Of a DNA stretch of 64,000 nt, positions 37,189 through 46,320 are shown piece by piece. This stretch comes from Psychrobacter glacincola (GTDB lineage Bacteria > Pseudomonadota > Gammaproteobacteria > Pseudomonadales > Moraxellaceae), in the NCBI RefSeq assembly GCF_904846215.1, contig NZ_CAJGZK010000014.1, forward strand, positions 18,800-82,799. Direction: 5' to 3'. The translations under genes were made by a program, and so were the position numbers. Within the stretch, counting starts at the first letter, position 1. Every line of letters starts with the position of its first letter. The notes beneath the pieces are model-generated. The model saw nothing but the letters and a program-made list of their open reading frames with translations, ran no database searches and had not been told where the DNA came from.

Positions 37189-38073
37189 ATGGCAAAAAAT
37201 ATCTTTTTAGCATTAGCATGTGCCTTAACGCTACCTCTAATTGGTTGCGTGACCACTAATAACACCCAAATAGCGAATACTGAACCCTTTGTTATTGATA
37301 GCGAAACTTACCAAGCCACTGGCAAAAGTGAGCGTATTAAAACCATTATTCTGCATTATACGGTGAGCAATAATGCCCGCGCTATCAAACTGTTGACCAC
37401 TGGAAATGTGAGCGCCCACTATCTGATTTTAGACCATGACGATAATAAAATTTATAACCTAGTGCCCGAAAGCGAACGCGCTTGGCATGCTGGCGCGGGC
37501 GGCTTTGCAAGTAGAACGATACTCAATGATACCTCTATCGGCATCGAAATCGTCAATGCAGGGATTAAGCCTGAATATCGAAACGCTTTAAAAAACGGCG
37601 CGCTCGACTATCATCCTTATGAGCACTATGTAGAATTTAATGAGTTGCAGATTAAGAAAGTTGCGCAGCTGGTGCAAGATTTGGCAGCCAGATATGATAT
37701 CTCACCAAAGAATATCATCGGTCACGCGGATATGGCACCTTCTCGCAAGATTGATCCGGGTGCGAAGTTTCCTTGGCAACGACTGTACGAGCAATATGGT
37801 ATTGGCGCTTGGTATGATGCATTTGATAAGCAATTTTTTATGAATCAAAAGAATTTTGACGCGGCAACGATACCCGATATTAAGCAAGCGTTCCGCGATT
37901 ATGGGTATCAAATCAATGACAGTGATGAGTGGGATAAAGCCAGTCGTGATGTTATTTATGCGTTTCAATTGCATTTCAGACCGCAGCAGCCAACGGGCGA
38001 GCTGGATTTAGAAACTTATGCGATACTACGCGCACTCAATAAGAAGTATGCTGGTCGTGATGACTTTTATTAA
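37189..38073 (+). CDS. AmiD-like N-acetylmuramoyl-L-alanine amidase lipoprotein
   Basis: This lipoprotein amidase cleaves between muramic acid and the stem peptide. It has a signal peptide with lipobox LIGC (Cys20), an amidase_2 domain with zinc ligands His56 (IILHYTVS), His179 (IIGHADMAPSRKIDPG) and Asp189, and a C-terminal peptidoglycan-binding domain (about 225-290, FQLHFRPQQPTGELD). Layout and length (294 residues) match E. coli AmiD, an outer-membrane lipoprotein of muropeptide recycling. The ribosome binding site AAGGG lies within the end of the MOSC gene. Confidence 0.9.
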   Translation: MAKNIFLALACALTLPLIGCVTTNNTQIANTEPFVIDSETYQATGKSERIKTIILHYTVSNNARAIKLLTTGNVSAHYLILDHDDNKIYNLVPESERAWHAGAGGFASRTILNDTSIGIEIVNAGIKPEYRNALKNGALDYHPYEHYVEFNELQIKKVAQLVQDLAARYDISPKNIIGHADMAPSRKIDPGAKFPWQRLYEQYGIGAWYDAFDKQFFMNQKNFDAATIPDIKQAFRDYGYQINDSDEWDKASRDVIYAFQLHFRPQQPTGELDLETYAILRALNKKYAGRDDFY

Positions 38074-38102
38074 GTGATAAAAAATAGTAGGAGACATAAG
38101 TC

Positions 38103-38294
38103 ATGAGTAACTCACAATGCAATGAGCAAAATGAACAAAACGAACTTCAAAAATACCTAGAAGAAAAAGCTAAACAAGAGCGAGAAGTTGAACAAGAACC
38201 TGAGCCACTTTCTGCGTATGAAGCTTGTGTACTAAAAGAGAGTGCTAAGCTTCATGAGTTGATTGCTGAAGCTCAGAAAGAAGTTAAAAAATGA
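38103..38294 (+). CDS. Small charged protein, function unknown
   Basis: A 63-residue, very hydrophilic protein rich in Glu, Gln and Lys, predicted mostly helical and possibly coiled-coil (EEKAKQEREVEQEPE, then KLHELIAEAQKEVKK). Near the N-terminus NEQ recurs (CNEQNEQNE). AGGAGA lies nine bases before ATG 38103, which supports translation. It starts 29 bases after the amidase gene. I recognise no domain. Confidence 0.65.
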   Translation: MSNSQCNEQNEQNELQKYLEEKAKQEREVEQEPEPLSAYEACVLKESAKLHELIAEAQKEVKK

Positions 38295-38342
38295 TTTGAG
38301 TATTAGCGACATAAAGTTCGGAATACTATCGCAATATAAAAA

Positions 38343-38370
38343 ACCTGAAACCTGAAACCTGAAACCTGAA
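38343..38370. repeat. Heptanucleotide tandem repeat, 4 x ACCTGAA
   Basis: Four perfect copies of ACCTGAA lie 23 bases upstream of the DinB-like start codon. The tract sits where a promoter spacer or leader would be; such 7-mers can change copy number by slippage. Confidence 0.85.
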
Positions 38371-38392
38371 AAAAGCCTATGGCGCAAATACA

Positions 38393-38947
38393 ATGATAAA
38401 ACCCAACTTTAAAATCATGGCATCATACAATGCGCTAATAAATAAAAAAATATGTGACAGTATTTTGACCACTTCTGACAATATTTTATGGGAGAACAAA
38501 AAGGCATTTTTTGGTTCCATATTAGGTACGCTAAATCATTTAATGGTTGGCGATTTAATTTGGCTCAATCGTTTAAACCAACACCCCAGTTATCCAACAG
38601 GATTTAAAGCTTTAGAGCCGTTAAAAGATTTCCCGTTACCTACTAAGCTTACTCAGATTTTATATGATGACAAACATGGTTTTAGTAGAAATAGGCAGGC
38701 TCTAGATCAGATAATGATTCGATTCATTGAGGAATCAGACGAAAGCGATTATTCAAAAAGCTTGGGTTATCAAAATACTAATAACGATACCTTCAATAAG
38801 TCTTTTTCTATGTTGCTACAACATCTTTTTAATCATCAAACTCATCATCGCGGGCAAGTAACTACGTTACTTTCTCAGATAGATATTGATATAGGAGAAA
38901 CAGACCTATTGATGTTGATTCCAAATGTAGATGATAAAAATTTCTAG
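38393..38947 (+). CDS. DinB/YfiT-like metal-dependent protein
   Basis: This 184-residue protein matches the DinB four-helix family, whose members bind metal with three histidines and often act as thiol-dependent transferases. The expected ligands are His in LGTLNHLMVGD and two His in LFNHQTHHRGQ. Function is otherwise unknown. Codon use is more AT-rich than the neighbours, so it may be acquired. A five-codon ORF (38379-38396, MAQIQ) immediately upstream overlaps the start as ATGA, suggesting translational coupling. Confidence 0.82.
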   Translation: MIKPNFKIMASYNALINKKICDSILTTSDNILWENKKAFFGSILGTLNHLMVGDLIWLNRLNQHPSYPTGFKALEPLKDFPLPTKLTQILYDDKHGFSRNRQALDQIMIRFIEESDESDYSKSLGYQNTNNDTFNKSFSMLLQHLFNHQTHHRGQVTTLLSQIDIDIGETDLLMLIPNVDDKNF

Positions 38948-39031
38948 GTTGGTGTCGAAACCCAACACATTAGTAATTAAAATTATCAACTCAGAATTGT
39001 TAGTTGTCGCAAGCTCAACTTACACTACGTA

Positions 39032-39313
39032 CTAAGCTTCAGCAATCAATTCGGGCTGCTTATCCAACAAGCGCATCAGCGTAATCGCTGCGCCTGTTGG
39101 ATTTCTAGTCCCTTGTTCCCAGTTCTGTAAAGTACGTGGGCTAATATTTAGCTTATCGGCAAACTGCTGTTGCGATAGCCCTGTCTTAGTACGAATTAAT
39201 TTAATATCAGGCATTTCATGACTAAATTGTCGGCTAGGTTGGGCGTCCCCTTTGGCAATTGCCAATGCTTGATTCAATGACGTTGATAGATCATCATAAA
39301 ATTCATTGCTCAT
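39032..39313 (-). CDS. HTH-type antitoxin, HigA/NadS-like
   Basis: This 93-residue protein has a C-terminal helix-turn-helix (IRTKTGLSQQQFADKLNISP then RTLQNWEQGTRNPTG). Such proteins neutralise the RelE-fold toxin encoded just upstream and repress the operon. The start overlaps the end of the toxin gene by 11 bases. The toxin-first order is typical of HigBA-like systems. A perfect palindrome at 39669-39687 is the likely operator. Confidence 0.87.
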   Translation of the reverse strand: MSNEFYDDLSTSLNQALAIAKGDAQPSRQFSHEMPDIKLIRTKTGLSQQQFADKLNISPRTLQNWEQGTRNPTGAAITLMRLLDKQPELIAEA

Positions 39314-39638
39314 GGTTATATACCTCTTTGATTTGTTGAGTTAGTTTATACAAACTAGACTTCTCTTGACTCGATAAACTGACCTTTTTATTTTTTGGAT
39401 AGGCAAGCAACATAAAAAATACGCCATGACTGTCAACAAAATAATAGATGATACGCACGCCACCGCTTTTACCTTGATCCAGCGCCCATCTGGTTTTTCT
39501 AACACCGCCCGTACCTTGAATTAAACTTCCTTGGTCTGGGTTATTGATCAAATCTACCTGTAGCTCTTTATAATTATCATCATCCAACAATTTAAGCACT
39601 TGTTTGGTAAATAACGGGGTTTCTATAAAATGTAGCAT
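39303..39638 (-). CDS. RelE/HigB-like toxin
   Basis: This 111-residue protein matches the RelE-superfamily group with motif GTGGVRKTRWA, then GKSGGVRIIYYF and LLAYPKNKK. These toxins are ribosome-dependent mRNA endonucleases; activity here is inferred. It is the first gene of a two-gene type II toxin-antitoxin operon on the minus strand. AAAGGA precedes ATG 39638. No truncation or key-residue loss is apparent, so the pair is probably functional. Confidence 0.87.
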   Translation of the reverse strand: MLHFIETPLFTKQVLKLLDDDNYKELQVDLINNPDQGSLIQGTGGVRKTRWALDQGKSGGVRIIYYFVDSHGVFFMLLAYPKNKKVSLSSQEKSSLYKLTQQIKEVYNHEQ

Positions 39639-39668
39639 CTATAATCCTTTATCGTTACTTCTCAAGTA

Positions 39669-39687
39669 TATACGTCATTGACGTATA
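39669..39687. promoter_or_regulatory. Palindromic operator of the toxin-antitoxin operon
   Basis: TATACGTCA-T-TGACGTATA is a perfect 9-bp inverted repeat about 30 bases upstream of the toxin start codon, the expected position for autoregulation by the antitoxin. Confidence 0.7.
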
Positions 39688-39750
39688 GTGCCACTATTGT
39701 TTTAACTTAGTATTGGAAATAATAAAATAGATATCTTAAACACAAAACAC

Positions 39751-39777
39751 AAAAAAGGTGAGCTTTGCGCCCACCTT
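39751..39777 (-). terminator. Terminator after purL
   Basis: On the minus strand AAGGTGGGC/GCTCACCTT forms a stem followed by T6, about 55 bases after the purL stop. Confidence 0.8.
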
Positions 39778-39833
39778 CTCATTTTAAAAAACAGCTGTCT
39801 ACAATAATACTCTAAACGAACTTAGCCTATATC

Positions 39834-42800
39834 TTAACGCAACCAAGCCCGCGCATTACGGAACATACGCATCCACGCGCCGTCCTCATCCCACGCTTCT
39901 GGTTTCCAGCTGTGATTGTATGCACGTAGCGTACGCTCAGGGTGCGGCATCATGATGGTGACGCGACCATCAGTGCTACACAGACCCGTGACACCACCGA
40001 GCGAACCGTTTGGATTGAGCGGATAAGTCTCGGTTGGATGACCTTGGCTATCGACATAACGCATGGCAAGTTGACCGTGCTTTGCCATACCGTCAATTTC
40101 TATCTCATTGAGCGTCGCATAGCCTTCACCATGAGCAACGGCAATCGGTAAGATACTGTCTTGCATGCCTTTGAACAGGATGGATTTGGTACGCTCAACT
40201 TTTACGTTGACCGTACGCGCTTCAAAACGCGCCGATTTATTAGCGATAAAGCGTGGGAAGTTTTCCGCGCCTGGGATGAGGTCTTTTAACTGCGCCATCA
40301 TCTGACAACCGTTACAAACGCCAAGTGAAAAGGTATCAGGACGGGCAAAGAAGCGTACAAACTGCATGCGTAATTCGTCGTGGAACAAGATAGAGTTCGC
40401 CCAGCCAGAGCCTGCGCCCAGTACGTCACCGTAGCTAAAGCCACCACAAGCGACCAGACCGTCGAAGTCACGTAGATTAATACGACCGCTGAGCAAGTCA
40501 CTCATATGGACGTCGACCGCTTCAAAGCCAGCTTGGGTAAATCCTGCTGCCATTTCCGTCTGGCCGTTGACGCCTTGCTCACGGAGGATTGCAACTCTTG
40601 GTTTGTTCTCACGACTGTTTAGGTACGGTTCTTCAACTTTTTGATTGAGATCAAAGTTTGGTGCAGCGATAAGACCTTTATGACTAGCATCGGCAATCAA
40701 GTCATACTCTTGCTGTACGCAAGCGGGGTTGTCACGGCGACGCGCGATTTGATAGCTGACCTGACTCCACTCTTGCTGCAACTCAGTACGGCTAAAGCGT
40801 AAGGTATCCTTAATACCATCGATGCCCATATGTAACGGTGTTTGGATAATTAAGCTGTCTTCCTCAGTACTTTGACCGACAAGGCTAAGCATATCGCTAA
40901 CGTTAAATTCTACTGCCATTTGCATTAAAGCGGCGACGTTTTCTGGTAATACTTGGATGACCGCGCCCAATTCTTCACTGAATAATTGACCGAGTAAATT
41001 TTCATCGTTCAATGACAGCTTGATACCTTGACGGCTGGTGAATTGCATCTCAGCGATAGTGGCTAGCAGACCACCATCACCGATATCGTGATAAGCGCTG
41101 ATGACGTTTTGGGCGTTGCCCGCTTGGATAAAGTTAAAGAAATCGATTAAATCGCTTGGTTTATCTAGGTCTGGGCACTCGTTACCCAGTTGGCTTGCCG
41201 TTTGCGCAAGGATTGAGCCACCGAGGCGCAGTTTGCCTTTGGATAAGTCAATACGATAGAAGGCGCTGTCACCGTTAATGAGTTCAGGCGTTAGCGTTTT
41301 TGCCACGTCAATAACAGGAGCAAAAGCCGTAATGACCAAACTCATTGGCGAGACGACAGATTTATCTGTGCTGCCATTATCGTCTTCATCCGTCCAATTG
41401 GCACGCATCGATAGCGAGTCTTTACCCACTGGAATCGCAATGCCCAATGCTGGACACAACTCTTCACCAACGGTATAGACCGCATCAAACAAGGCTGCGT
41501 CCTCATTATCATCGCCACACGCTGCCATCCAGTTTGCTGACATGGTGATATCAGATAACTGGGTAATACGCGCGCCAGTGATATTGGTAATCGCTTCACC
41601 AACGGCCAATCGTGCAGAAGCTTTTGGGCTAATAAGTGCAACTGGCGTACGTTCGCCAACACTCATCGCCTCACCGCTCATTGGCTGACCATCTAGCGCA
41701 ATCAGCCCTGAAGCGGTAACCGCGCAATCAGCGACGGGCACTTGATAGCGACCAACATACTGATCGCGTACGACCATACCAGTGATAGAGCGGTCACCGA
41801 TACTAATTAAGAATGATTTGCTAGCAACCGTTGGATGACGTAGCACATCTTTGATGGATTCAGCTAGATTAAAATCATTGAGCTCTAGCGGAGGTAACTC
41901 ATTCTCTTGACGTTTAAAGCTGCGCTGCATCTGCGGTGTACCACCAAGCAAGACTTGCATCGGCATATCGACAGGCTGCTCATCGAGCAATTCGTCATTC
42001 ACGACGAGCTGACGAATATCAGTCGCCGTTCCTAAGATGGCATACGGGCAGCGCTCACGAGCACAAATCGCATCGAACTGCGCTTGGCTTTCTGGACGAA
42101 TTGCTAAAACATAACGCTCTTGCGCCTCATTTGACCAAATTGCCATTGGCGACATGCCAGCTTCTAGCGACGGAATTTTACGCAAATTCAAATGCGCGCC
42201 CATTTCGTGGTCATTGACCAATTCTGGCATCGCATTCGATAGACCACCTGCCCCGACGTCATGAAGAGAGACGATTGGGTTACCGTCTTTACCATTGTTG
42301 CTCGCGTCAATATCATTACCCGCTAATGCCCAGCAGCGATCCATCACTTCTTGACAGCGACGTTCCATCTCAGCGTTATCACGCTGCACAGAAGCAAAAT
42401 CCAAGCCTTCATCAAGTGAACCACTATCAACAGAAGATGCCGCGCCGCCACCCAAACCGATTTGCATGGCTGGACCACCAAGGACGATAAGCAGATCACC
42501 TTGTTGAATGGTGTTTTTTTCAATGAGATTGCGTTTGATATTGCCATAACCACCTGCAAGCATGATTGGCTTATGATAGCCACGCATTTGGCTGCCGTCT
42601 TTTGCCGCTGACATATCCAATTGGAAACTACGGAAATAACCACATAGATTTGGACGACCAAACTCGTTTGAGAAGTTGGCGCTACCTAATGGTGCCTCAA
42701 GCATAATTTCAAGACTGGTTGCCATACGATCCGGCGTACCATAATCTTGCGTACTCAATTGACCTGACTGCTCCCATTTCTCGGCAAGCTCTGGGATATG

Positions 42801-43856
42801 CAAATGTGACACATGAAAACCAGTTAAACCGGCTTTTGGCTTACCGCCGCGACCCGTTGCGCCTTCATCACGAATCTCACCGCCTGCACCCGTCGCTGCA
42901 CCCGCATAAGGGGCAATCGCCGTTGGATGGTTATGAGTCTCGACTTTCATTAAAATGTCGATTTCTTCATGATGGAAACTGTAAGGATGCGCAGAATTGG
43001 CATCCATCGCATCAGTAGGAATTGGGTAAAAACGCATACCCTCAGAACCTGCCATCACCGCAGCGTTGTCTTTATAAGCCGACAAGATACCTTGTGGATT
43101 GGCTTTATAAGTATTTTTAATCATTTGAAATAGTGATTTTGGCTGTACTGCGCCATCTACTGTCCATTCAGCGTTGAAAATCTTATGACGGCAATGCTCT
43201 GAGTTTGCTTGCGCAAACATCATTAGCTCAACGTCGGTTGGATTACGCTTAAGCTCATTGACGTAAGCATTCATCAGATAGTCAATATCTTCGCTTGATA
43301 GTGCAAAGCCAAATTCTGTGTTTGCTGACTCTAACGCTACCTGACCTTCGCCGATGACATCAATATGATTCAACGACGCTGGTTGCTCATCATCAAATAG
43401 ATTATTCACGTCATTTAAATCATAAACCAAGCTTTGGGTCATACGGTCAAACAATAACTCTTCAGCGGTTTTAGGCAGTGTCTCACTGACGTCACCGTCT
43501 ATTTTTCCATCGACAGTTAGCGTATAAACAATCACACGCTCAACGCGATTGATCGCAATTTCACAGTTATTAAAAATATCGGTCGCTTTACTTGCCCATG
43601 GCGAAATGGTGCCAAAACGTGGACTAACGATGACTTGTAACTGGTTGTTCTTTGGGGCTGCAAGGACAGTACTACTATCGACAGCAAGTAAGTCTAGCGC
43701 TTTTTTATGCTCATCACCTTCGAGTTCTCGTGATAACACATACACTTGCTGGGTATGAATTTGGCTGACATTTAGCTCGGTTTTTTGCTGAAACTGACTG
43801 ATGAGTTGCTGCGTCTGAAAATCGGTAAGAAACGGTTGTCCGGCGATGGTCATCAT
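39834..43856 (-). CDS. purL: Phosphoribosylformylglycinamidine synthase
   Basis: PurL converts FGAR to FGAM with glutamine and ATP, the fourth step of purine synthesis. It is the large single-chain proteobacterial form (1340 residues): N-terminal PurS-like domain, two PurM-like halves (KVETHNHPTAIAPYAGAATG; VGKDSLSMR), and a C-terminal glutaminase with the nucleophile in GVCNGCQMM and a PHPERTLRA tail. ATG 43856 (MMTIAGQPFL) fits the family start better than a GTG at 43871. It is a single-gene unit ended by a terminator at 39751-39777. Confidence 0.96.
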   Translation of the reverse strand: MMTIAGQPFLTDFQTQQLISQFQQKTELNVSQIHTQQVYVLSRELEGDEHKKALDLLAVDSSTVLAAPKNNQLQVIVSPRFGTISPWASKATDIFNNCEIAINRVERVIVYTLTVDGKIDGDVSETLPKTAEELLFDRMTQSLVYDLNDVNNLFDDEQPASLNHIDVIGEGQVALESANTEFGFALSSEDIDYLMNAYVNELKRNPTDVELMMFAQANSEHCRHKIFNAEWTVDGAVQPKSLFQMIKNTYKANPQGILSAYKDNAAVMAGSEGMRFYPIPTDAMDANSAHPYSFHHEEIDILMKVETHNHPTAIAPYAGAATGAGGEIRDEGATGRGGKPKAGLTGFHVSHLHIPELAEKWEQSGQLSTQDYGTPDRMATSLEIMLEAPLGSANFSNEFGRPNLCGYFRSFQLDMSAAKDGSQMRGYHKPIMLAGGYGNIKRNLIEKNTIQQGDLLIVLGGPAMQIGLGGGAASSVDSGSLDEGLDFASVQRDNAEMERRCQEVMDRCWALAGNDIDASNNGKDGNPIVSLHDVGAGGLSNAMPELVNDHEMGAHLNLRKIPSLEAGMSPMAIWSNEAQERYVLAIRPESQAQFDAICARERCPYAILGTATDIRQLVVNDELLDEQPVDMPMQVLLGGTPQMQRSFKRQENELPPLELNDFNLAESIKDVLRHPTVASKSFLISIGDRSITGMVVRDQYVGRYQVPVADCAVTASGLIALDGQPMSGEAMSVGERTPVALISPKASARLAVGEAITNITGARITQLSDITMSANWMAACGDDNEDAALFDAVYTVGEELCPALGIAIPVGKDSLSMRANWTDEDDNGSTDKSVVSPMSLVITAFAPVIDVAKTLTPELINGDSAFYRIDLSKGKLRLGGSILAQTASQLGNECPDLDKPSDLIDFFNFIQAGNAQNVISAYHDIGDGGLLATIAEMQFTSRQGIKLSLNDENLLGQLFSEELGAVIQVLPENVAALMQMAVEFNVSDMLSLVGQSTEEDSLIIQTPLHMGIDGIKDTLRFSRTELQQEWSQVSYQIARRRDNPACVQQEYDLIADASHKGLIAAPNFDLNQKVEEPYLNSRENKPRVAILREQGVNGQTEMAAGFTQAGFEAVDVHMSDLLSGRINLRDFDGLVACGGFSYGDVLGAGSGWANSILFHDELRMQFVRFFARPDTFSLGVCNGCQMMAQLKDLIPGAENFPRFIANKSARFEARTVNVKVERTKSILFKGMQDSILPIAVAHGEGYATLNEIEIDGMAKHGQLAMRYVDSQGHPTETYPLNPNGSLGGVTGLCSTDGRVTIMMPHPERTLRAYNHSWKPEAWDEDGAWMRMFRNARAWLR

Positions 43857-44291
43857 AAAGGCATATTCCACAGGATATAGGCAATAACAGGCATCTCTGC
43901 CATGCTAAGTAAATGGTTCGCGTATTATAACAAGAAGCCCTGTAATAAGCAGGACAAAACCAAGATAAATTGCCAATTGCTTCGGTAATATTATGAGGAA
44001 GCATTGGGCAAATAGTGCCGATTTGCTCTCACAGCAGCAAGCCTGACGGCACAGCGTTACAATTTTTACCTAAAGCTTATAGTCCTTACAAACCCTCACA
44101 TCGCCTTACTGGCAACCTATATAAATAGCCCACCTGTAATCGCTATTCTAGGTAGCAGTTCTTGATGAGCTGGTTTTTATAAAGCCAGTTTTTATGAAAT
44201 AAACGGTTTTTCTACACTAACCCCTTAAGACTATTTCCTTAACAACTATAAATTCATAATTTATTTACGATAATGAAAAAGGATATCCACC
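43857..44291. other. Divergent gap between purL and the stress-protein gene
   Basis: This AT-rich region of 435 bases must carry the purL promoter and that of the next gene. Short direct repeats of the type GTTTTTAT(A/G)AA lie around 44173-44205. I see no clear PurR box, repeat element or coding frame. Confidence 0.35.
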
Positions 44292-44786
44292 ATGAGTAAC
44301 CAAGAGCATCTCGATAAAATCCAAGCCGTCATCAAAGACGTGAAATTTGCCATGATGAGTACCAACAATAAAAAAGGCGATATCCATGCGTGGCCGATGA
44401 CCACAAGCGAAGTCAATCTTGAAAATAAAGAGATCTGGTTTATCGGCGATAAAAAATCAGATGTCGTCAAAGATATTCAGGATGATGCCAGAATCGGGCT
44501 GACTTATGCCACTCAAGATGAAAAGAACTTTGTTTCTATCAGTGCTAACGCTGAATTACCGACAGACAAAGCTAAATTGGATGAGCTTTGGTCGCCGGTT
44601 TACAATGCCTTTTTTGAGCATGGTAAGGAAGATGAAAACGTACAATTGATTAAGGTTGTGCCTCATGGTGCAGAATGCTGGCTTAGTGGCAGTACCGTAG
44701 TAAATATGTTTAAGATGGCAGCGGCAGCCGTACAAGAAGGCAAAACTGCTGAAGATATGGGCGAGACCTTTTCCGTTTCTTTATAA
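44292..44786 (+). CDS. Pyridoxamine 5'-phosphate oxidase-like protein (general stress protein 26 type)
   Basis: This 164-residue protein has the split-barrel flavin-binding fold. Recognisable parts are the N-terminal helix with VKFAMMSTNNKKGDIHAWPM, an IWFIGDKKSD strand pair and ARIGLTYATQ. Such proteins bind FMN or FAD and are induced by stress; substrate unknown. It is not PdxH, being shorter and without its C-terminal motif. AAAAAGGATA precedes ATG 44292. It is monocistronic, ending at the terminator 44832-44867. Confidence 0.88.
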   Translation: MSNQEHLDKIQAVIKDVKFAMMSTNNKKGDIHAWPMTTSEVNLENKEIWFIGDKKSDVVKDIQDDARIGLTYATQDEKNFVSISANAELPTDKAKLDELWSPVYNAFFEHGKEDENVQLIKVVPHGAECWLSGSTVVNMFKMAAAAVQEGKTAEDMGETFSVSL

Positions 44787-44831
44787 TTTATCAGTAAACT
44801 ATTGAATCTATAAAAACAAAAATTCTATCAT

Positions 44832-44867
44832 AAAAAACGCCAGTAGCTGATGCAACTGGCGTTTTTT
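44832..44867 (+). terminator. Terminator after the stress-protein gene
   Basis: A perfect stem AAAAAACGCCAGT/ACTGGCGTTTTTT with a 10-base loop. Confidence 0.92.
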
Positions 44868-44915
44868 ACTGACTGGATTTTATGGGTTTAACAGCAAATC
44901 GAGAGATTTAGCCGC

Positions 44916-45058
44916 TATCTAAAGCCAAAATACTCTAAAAAACGCTACGGTACTACTGGTACAAATTTTTTGCAGCCTCTGTCTGCATGGGCACAGTAAG
45001 CAAGAAAAATTAATACCAGCAGTACATCATGTGTCGATATTACTTTTCACTGACTATA
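44916..45058 (-). mobile_element. Correia-like palindromic element, copy 10 (arm type A, degenerate left end)
   Basis: The core is in minus orientation and the right end TTTTCACTGACTATA is intact. The left end is degraded (TATCTAAAGCCAAAATACTC instead of TATAGTCAAAATACTC). It lies between the convergent stress-protein gene and pgsA, 12 bases beyond the pgsA stop. Confidence 0.8.
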
Positions 45059-45070
45059 TTTAGCCCCCTC

Positions 45071-45751
45071 TTAACCACTTTGCTTTAAATACGGCCAAGC
45101 AGCTTTAAGATAAATCATCATCGACCATAACGTTAGAATCACTGCCGCTACCATCAACACATAGCCGATGGTTTCAAGCGATTGCCAATTTAACAAAAGC
45201 ACTGTAATCGCTATCATCTGAAAGGTAGTTTTCAATTTACCAACATAAGACACCGCCACACTGGTACTTTTACCCAGTTCTGCCATCCATTCACGCAATG
45301 CCGATACCGCGATTTCACGCGAGATAATCACAATCGCAGCTATCGCCATGATGATATTGGGATGCCATTGCACTAAGATAATGAGCGCAGCTGCCACCAT
45401 TAGCTTGTCAGCGACGGGGTCTAAAAATCGACCAAAGGCTGATACCACATTGAGCTTACGGGCAAAATAGCCATCAAGCCAATCGGTAATTGCCGCTAGG
45501 ATAAAAACGCCTGTTAATAATAAGTGACGCAATAGACTGTCGCTAAAGTCACTCATGCCAACCTTTGCAATCACGTTATCTGAGATTGCTGGCATGCCAA
45601 TCCCCATAGCAGGCGGCCAATAAGCAATGGCGACGAATAGCGGAATCATTAAGATACGCGCAATCGTCAGGTTATTGGGCAAATTAAAAATACTCTTGTT
45701 ACTCTGCGTACTTGACGGCTCCTGCGGATGCAAATGCGTGCTCTCAGTCAT
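45071..45751 (-). CDS. pgsA: CDP-diacylglycerol-glycerol-3-phosphate 3-phosphatidyltransferase
   Basis: PgsA makes phosphatidylglycerophosphate, the precursor of phosphatidylglycerol and cardiolipin, in the inner membrane. The CDP-alcohol phosphatidyltransferase motif is complete: DG-x2-AR-x8-G-x3-D-x3-D, with D93, G94, A97, R98, G107, D111 and D115. Four to six membrane helices are predicted. At 226 residues it has an N-terminal extension of about 20 residues relative to the family. uvrC, its frequent neighbour, is not present. Confidence 0.93.
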   Translation of the reverse strand: MTESTHLHPQEPSSTQSNKSIFNLPNNLTIARILMIPLFVAIAYWPPAMGIGMPAISDNVIAKVGMSDFSDSLLRHLLLTGVFILAAITDWLDGYFARKLNVVSAFGRFLDPVADKLMVAAALIILVQWHPNIIMAIAAIVIISREIAVSALREWMAELGKSTSVAVSYVGKLKTTFQMIAITVLLLNWQSLETIGYVLMVAAVILTLWSMMIYLKAAWPYLKQSG

Positions 45752-46076
45752 GGCAAACCCAGTTTAATATTGACCTAATAATGGCAGATAGCTTAGCATT
45801 TTTCAGGCAAGTCGTCATGCCATCTGTGTAGCTATCGTTTATACCAAGCATATATTTTGATAATCGAGCGATTTTTAAGCTGAATGTCGGTTATTATGAG
45901 CCGGAAATATCGATACACTTGTACACTAAAAATTGTAAATAGATGTAAGAGTATCTTGAACTGTCTCTTTTTAACCAAATATCAATAGTAAGAACAACGG
46001 CTAGTAATAATAAATTTGTATCAACTTATTTGTGGCTGATGATTTTTCATTTGATCGCATGATAAGTTTTCCTCAG

Positions 46077-46108
46077 TCCACGGTATCTCCTCCGTGGGCT
46101 CTTTTTTT
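46077..46108 (+). terminator. Orphan intrinsic terminator (possible small RNA 3' end)
   Basis: CCACGG (46078-46083) pairs with CCGTGG (46092-46097) and is followed by a T7 tract at 46102-46108. It points rightward, but no plus-strand gene lies between 45058 and this site. The flanking genes pgsA and mgtC are both on the minus strand. Confidence 0.7.
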
Positions 46109-46114
46109 GCCTGC

Positions 46115-46259
46115 TATAGTCAGTCCCAAATAAAAGAAATACAAATGTTATCACTCACTACTGAGGTTAATTTTTCTGGCTTGCTGTGCCCATACAGACA
46201 AAGGCGACGAATAATTAACCCCAGTAGTGTTGTGGTCTTTTAAAAGTGGATCAACTATA
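46115..46259 (+). mobile_element. Correia-like palindromic element, copy 11 (arm type B)
   Basis: This 145-bp element runs from TATAGTCAGTCCCAAATAAA to GTGGATCAACTATA. Core changes include CTGGCTTGCTG and an ACAAAGGCGACGAA segment in place of ACAGAGGCTGC. Inner arms CACTACTGAGGTTAAT and ATTAACCCCAGTAGTG remain complementary with one mismatch. It begins six bases after the orphan terminator, between pgsA and mgtC. Confidence 0.88.
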
Positions 46260-46320
46260 TTTAGTAAAGTTATTCGCTGGGTGTTCTTTATATTTCATCT
46301 CGCAGTACTTTTCTTGGTTT

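Noticed and set aside
40298..43018. Several stop-free stretches antisense to purL
   Set aside because: They are shadows of the purL reading frame with no ribosome binding sites or protein-like sequence.
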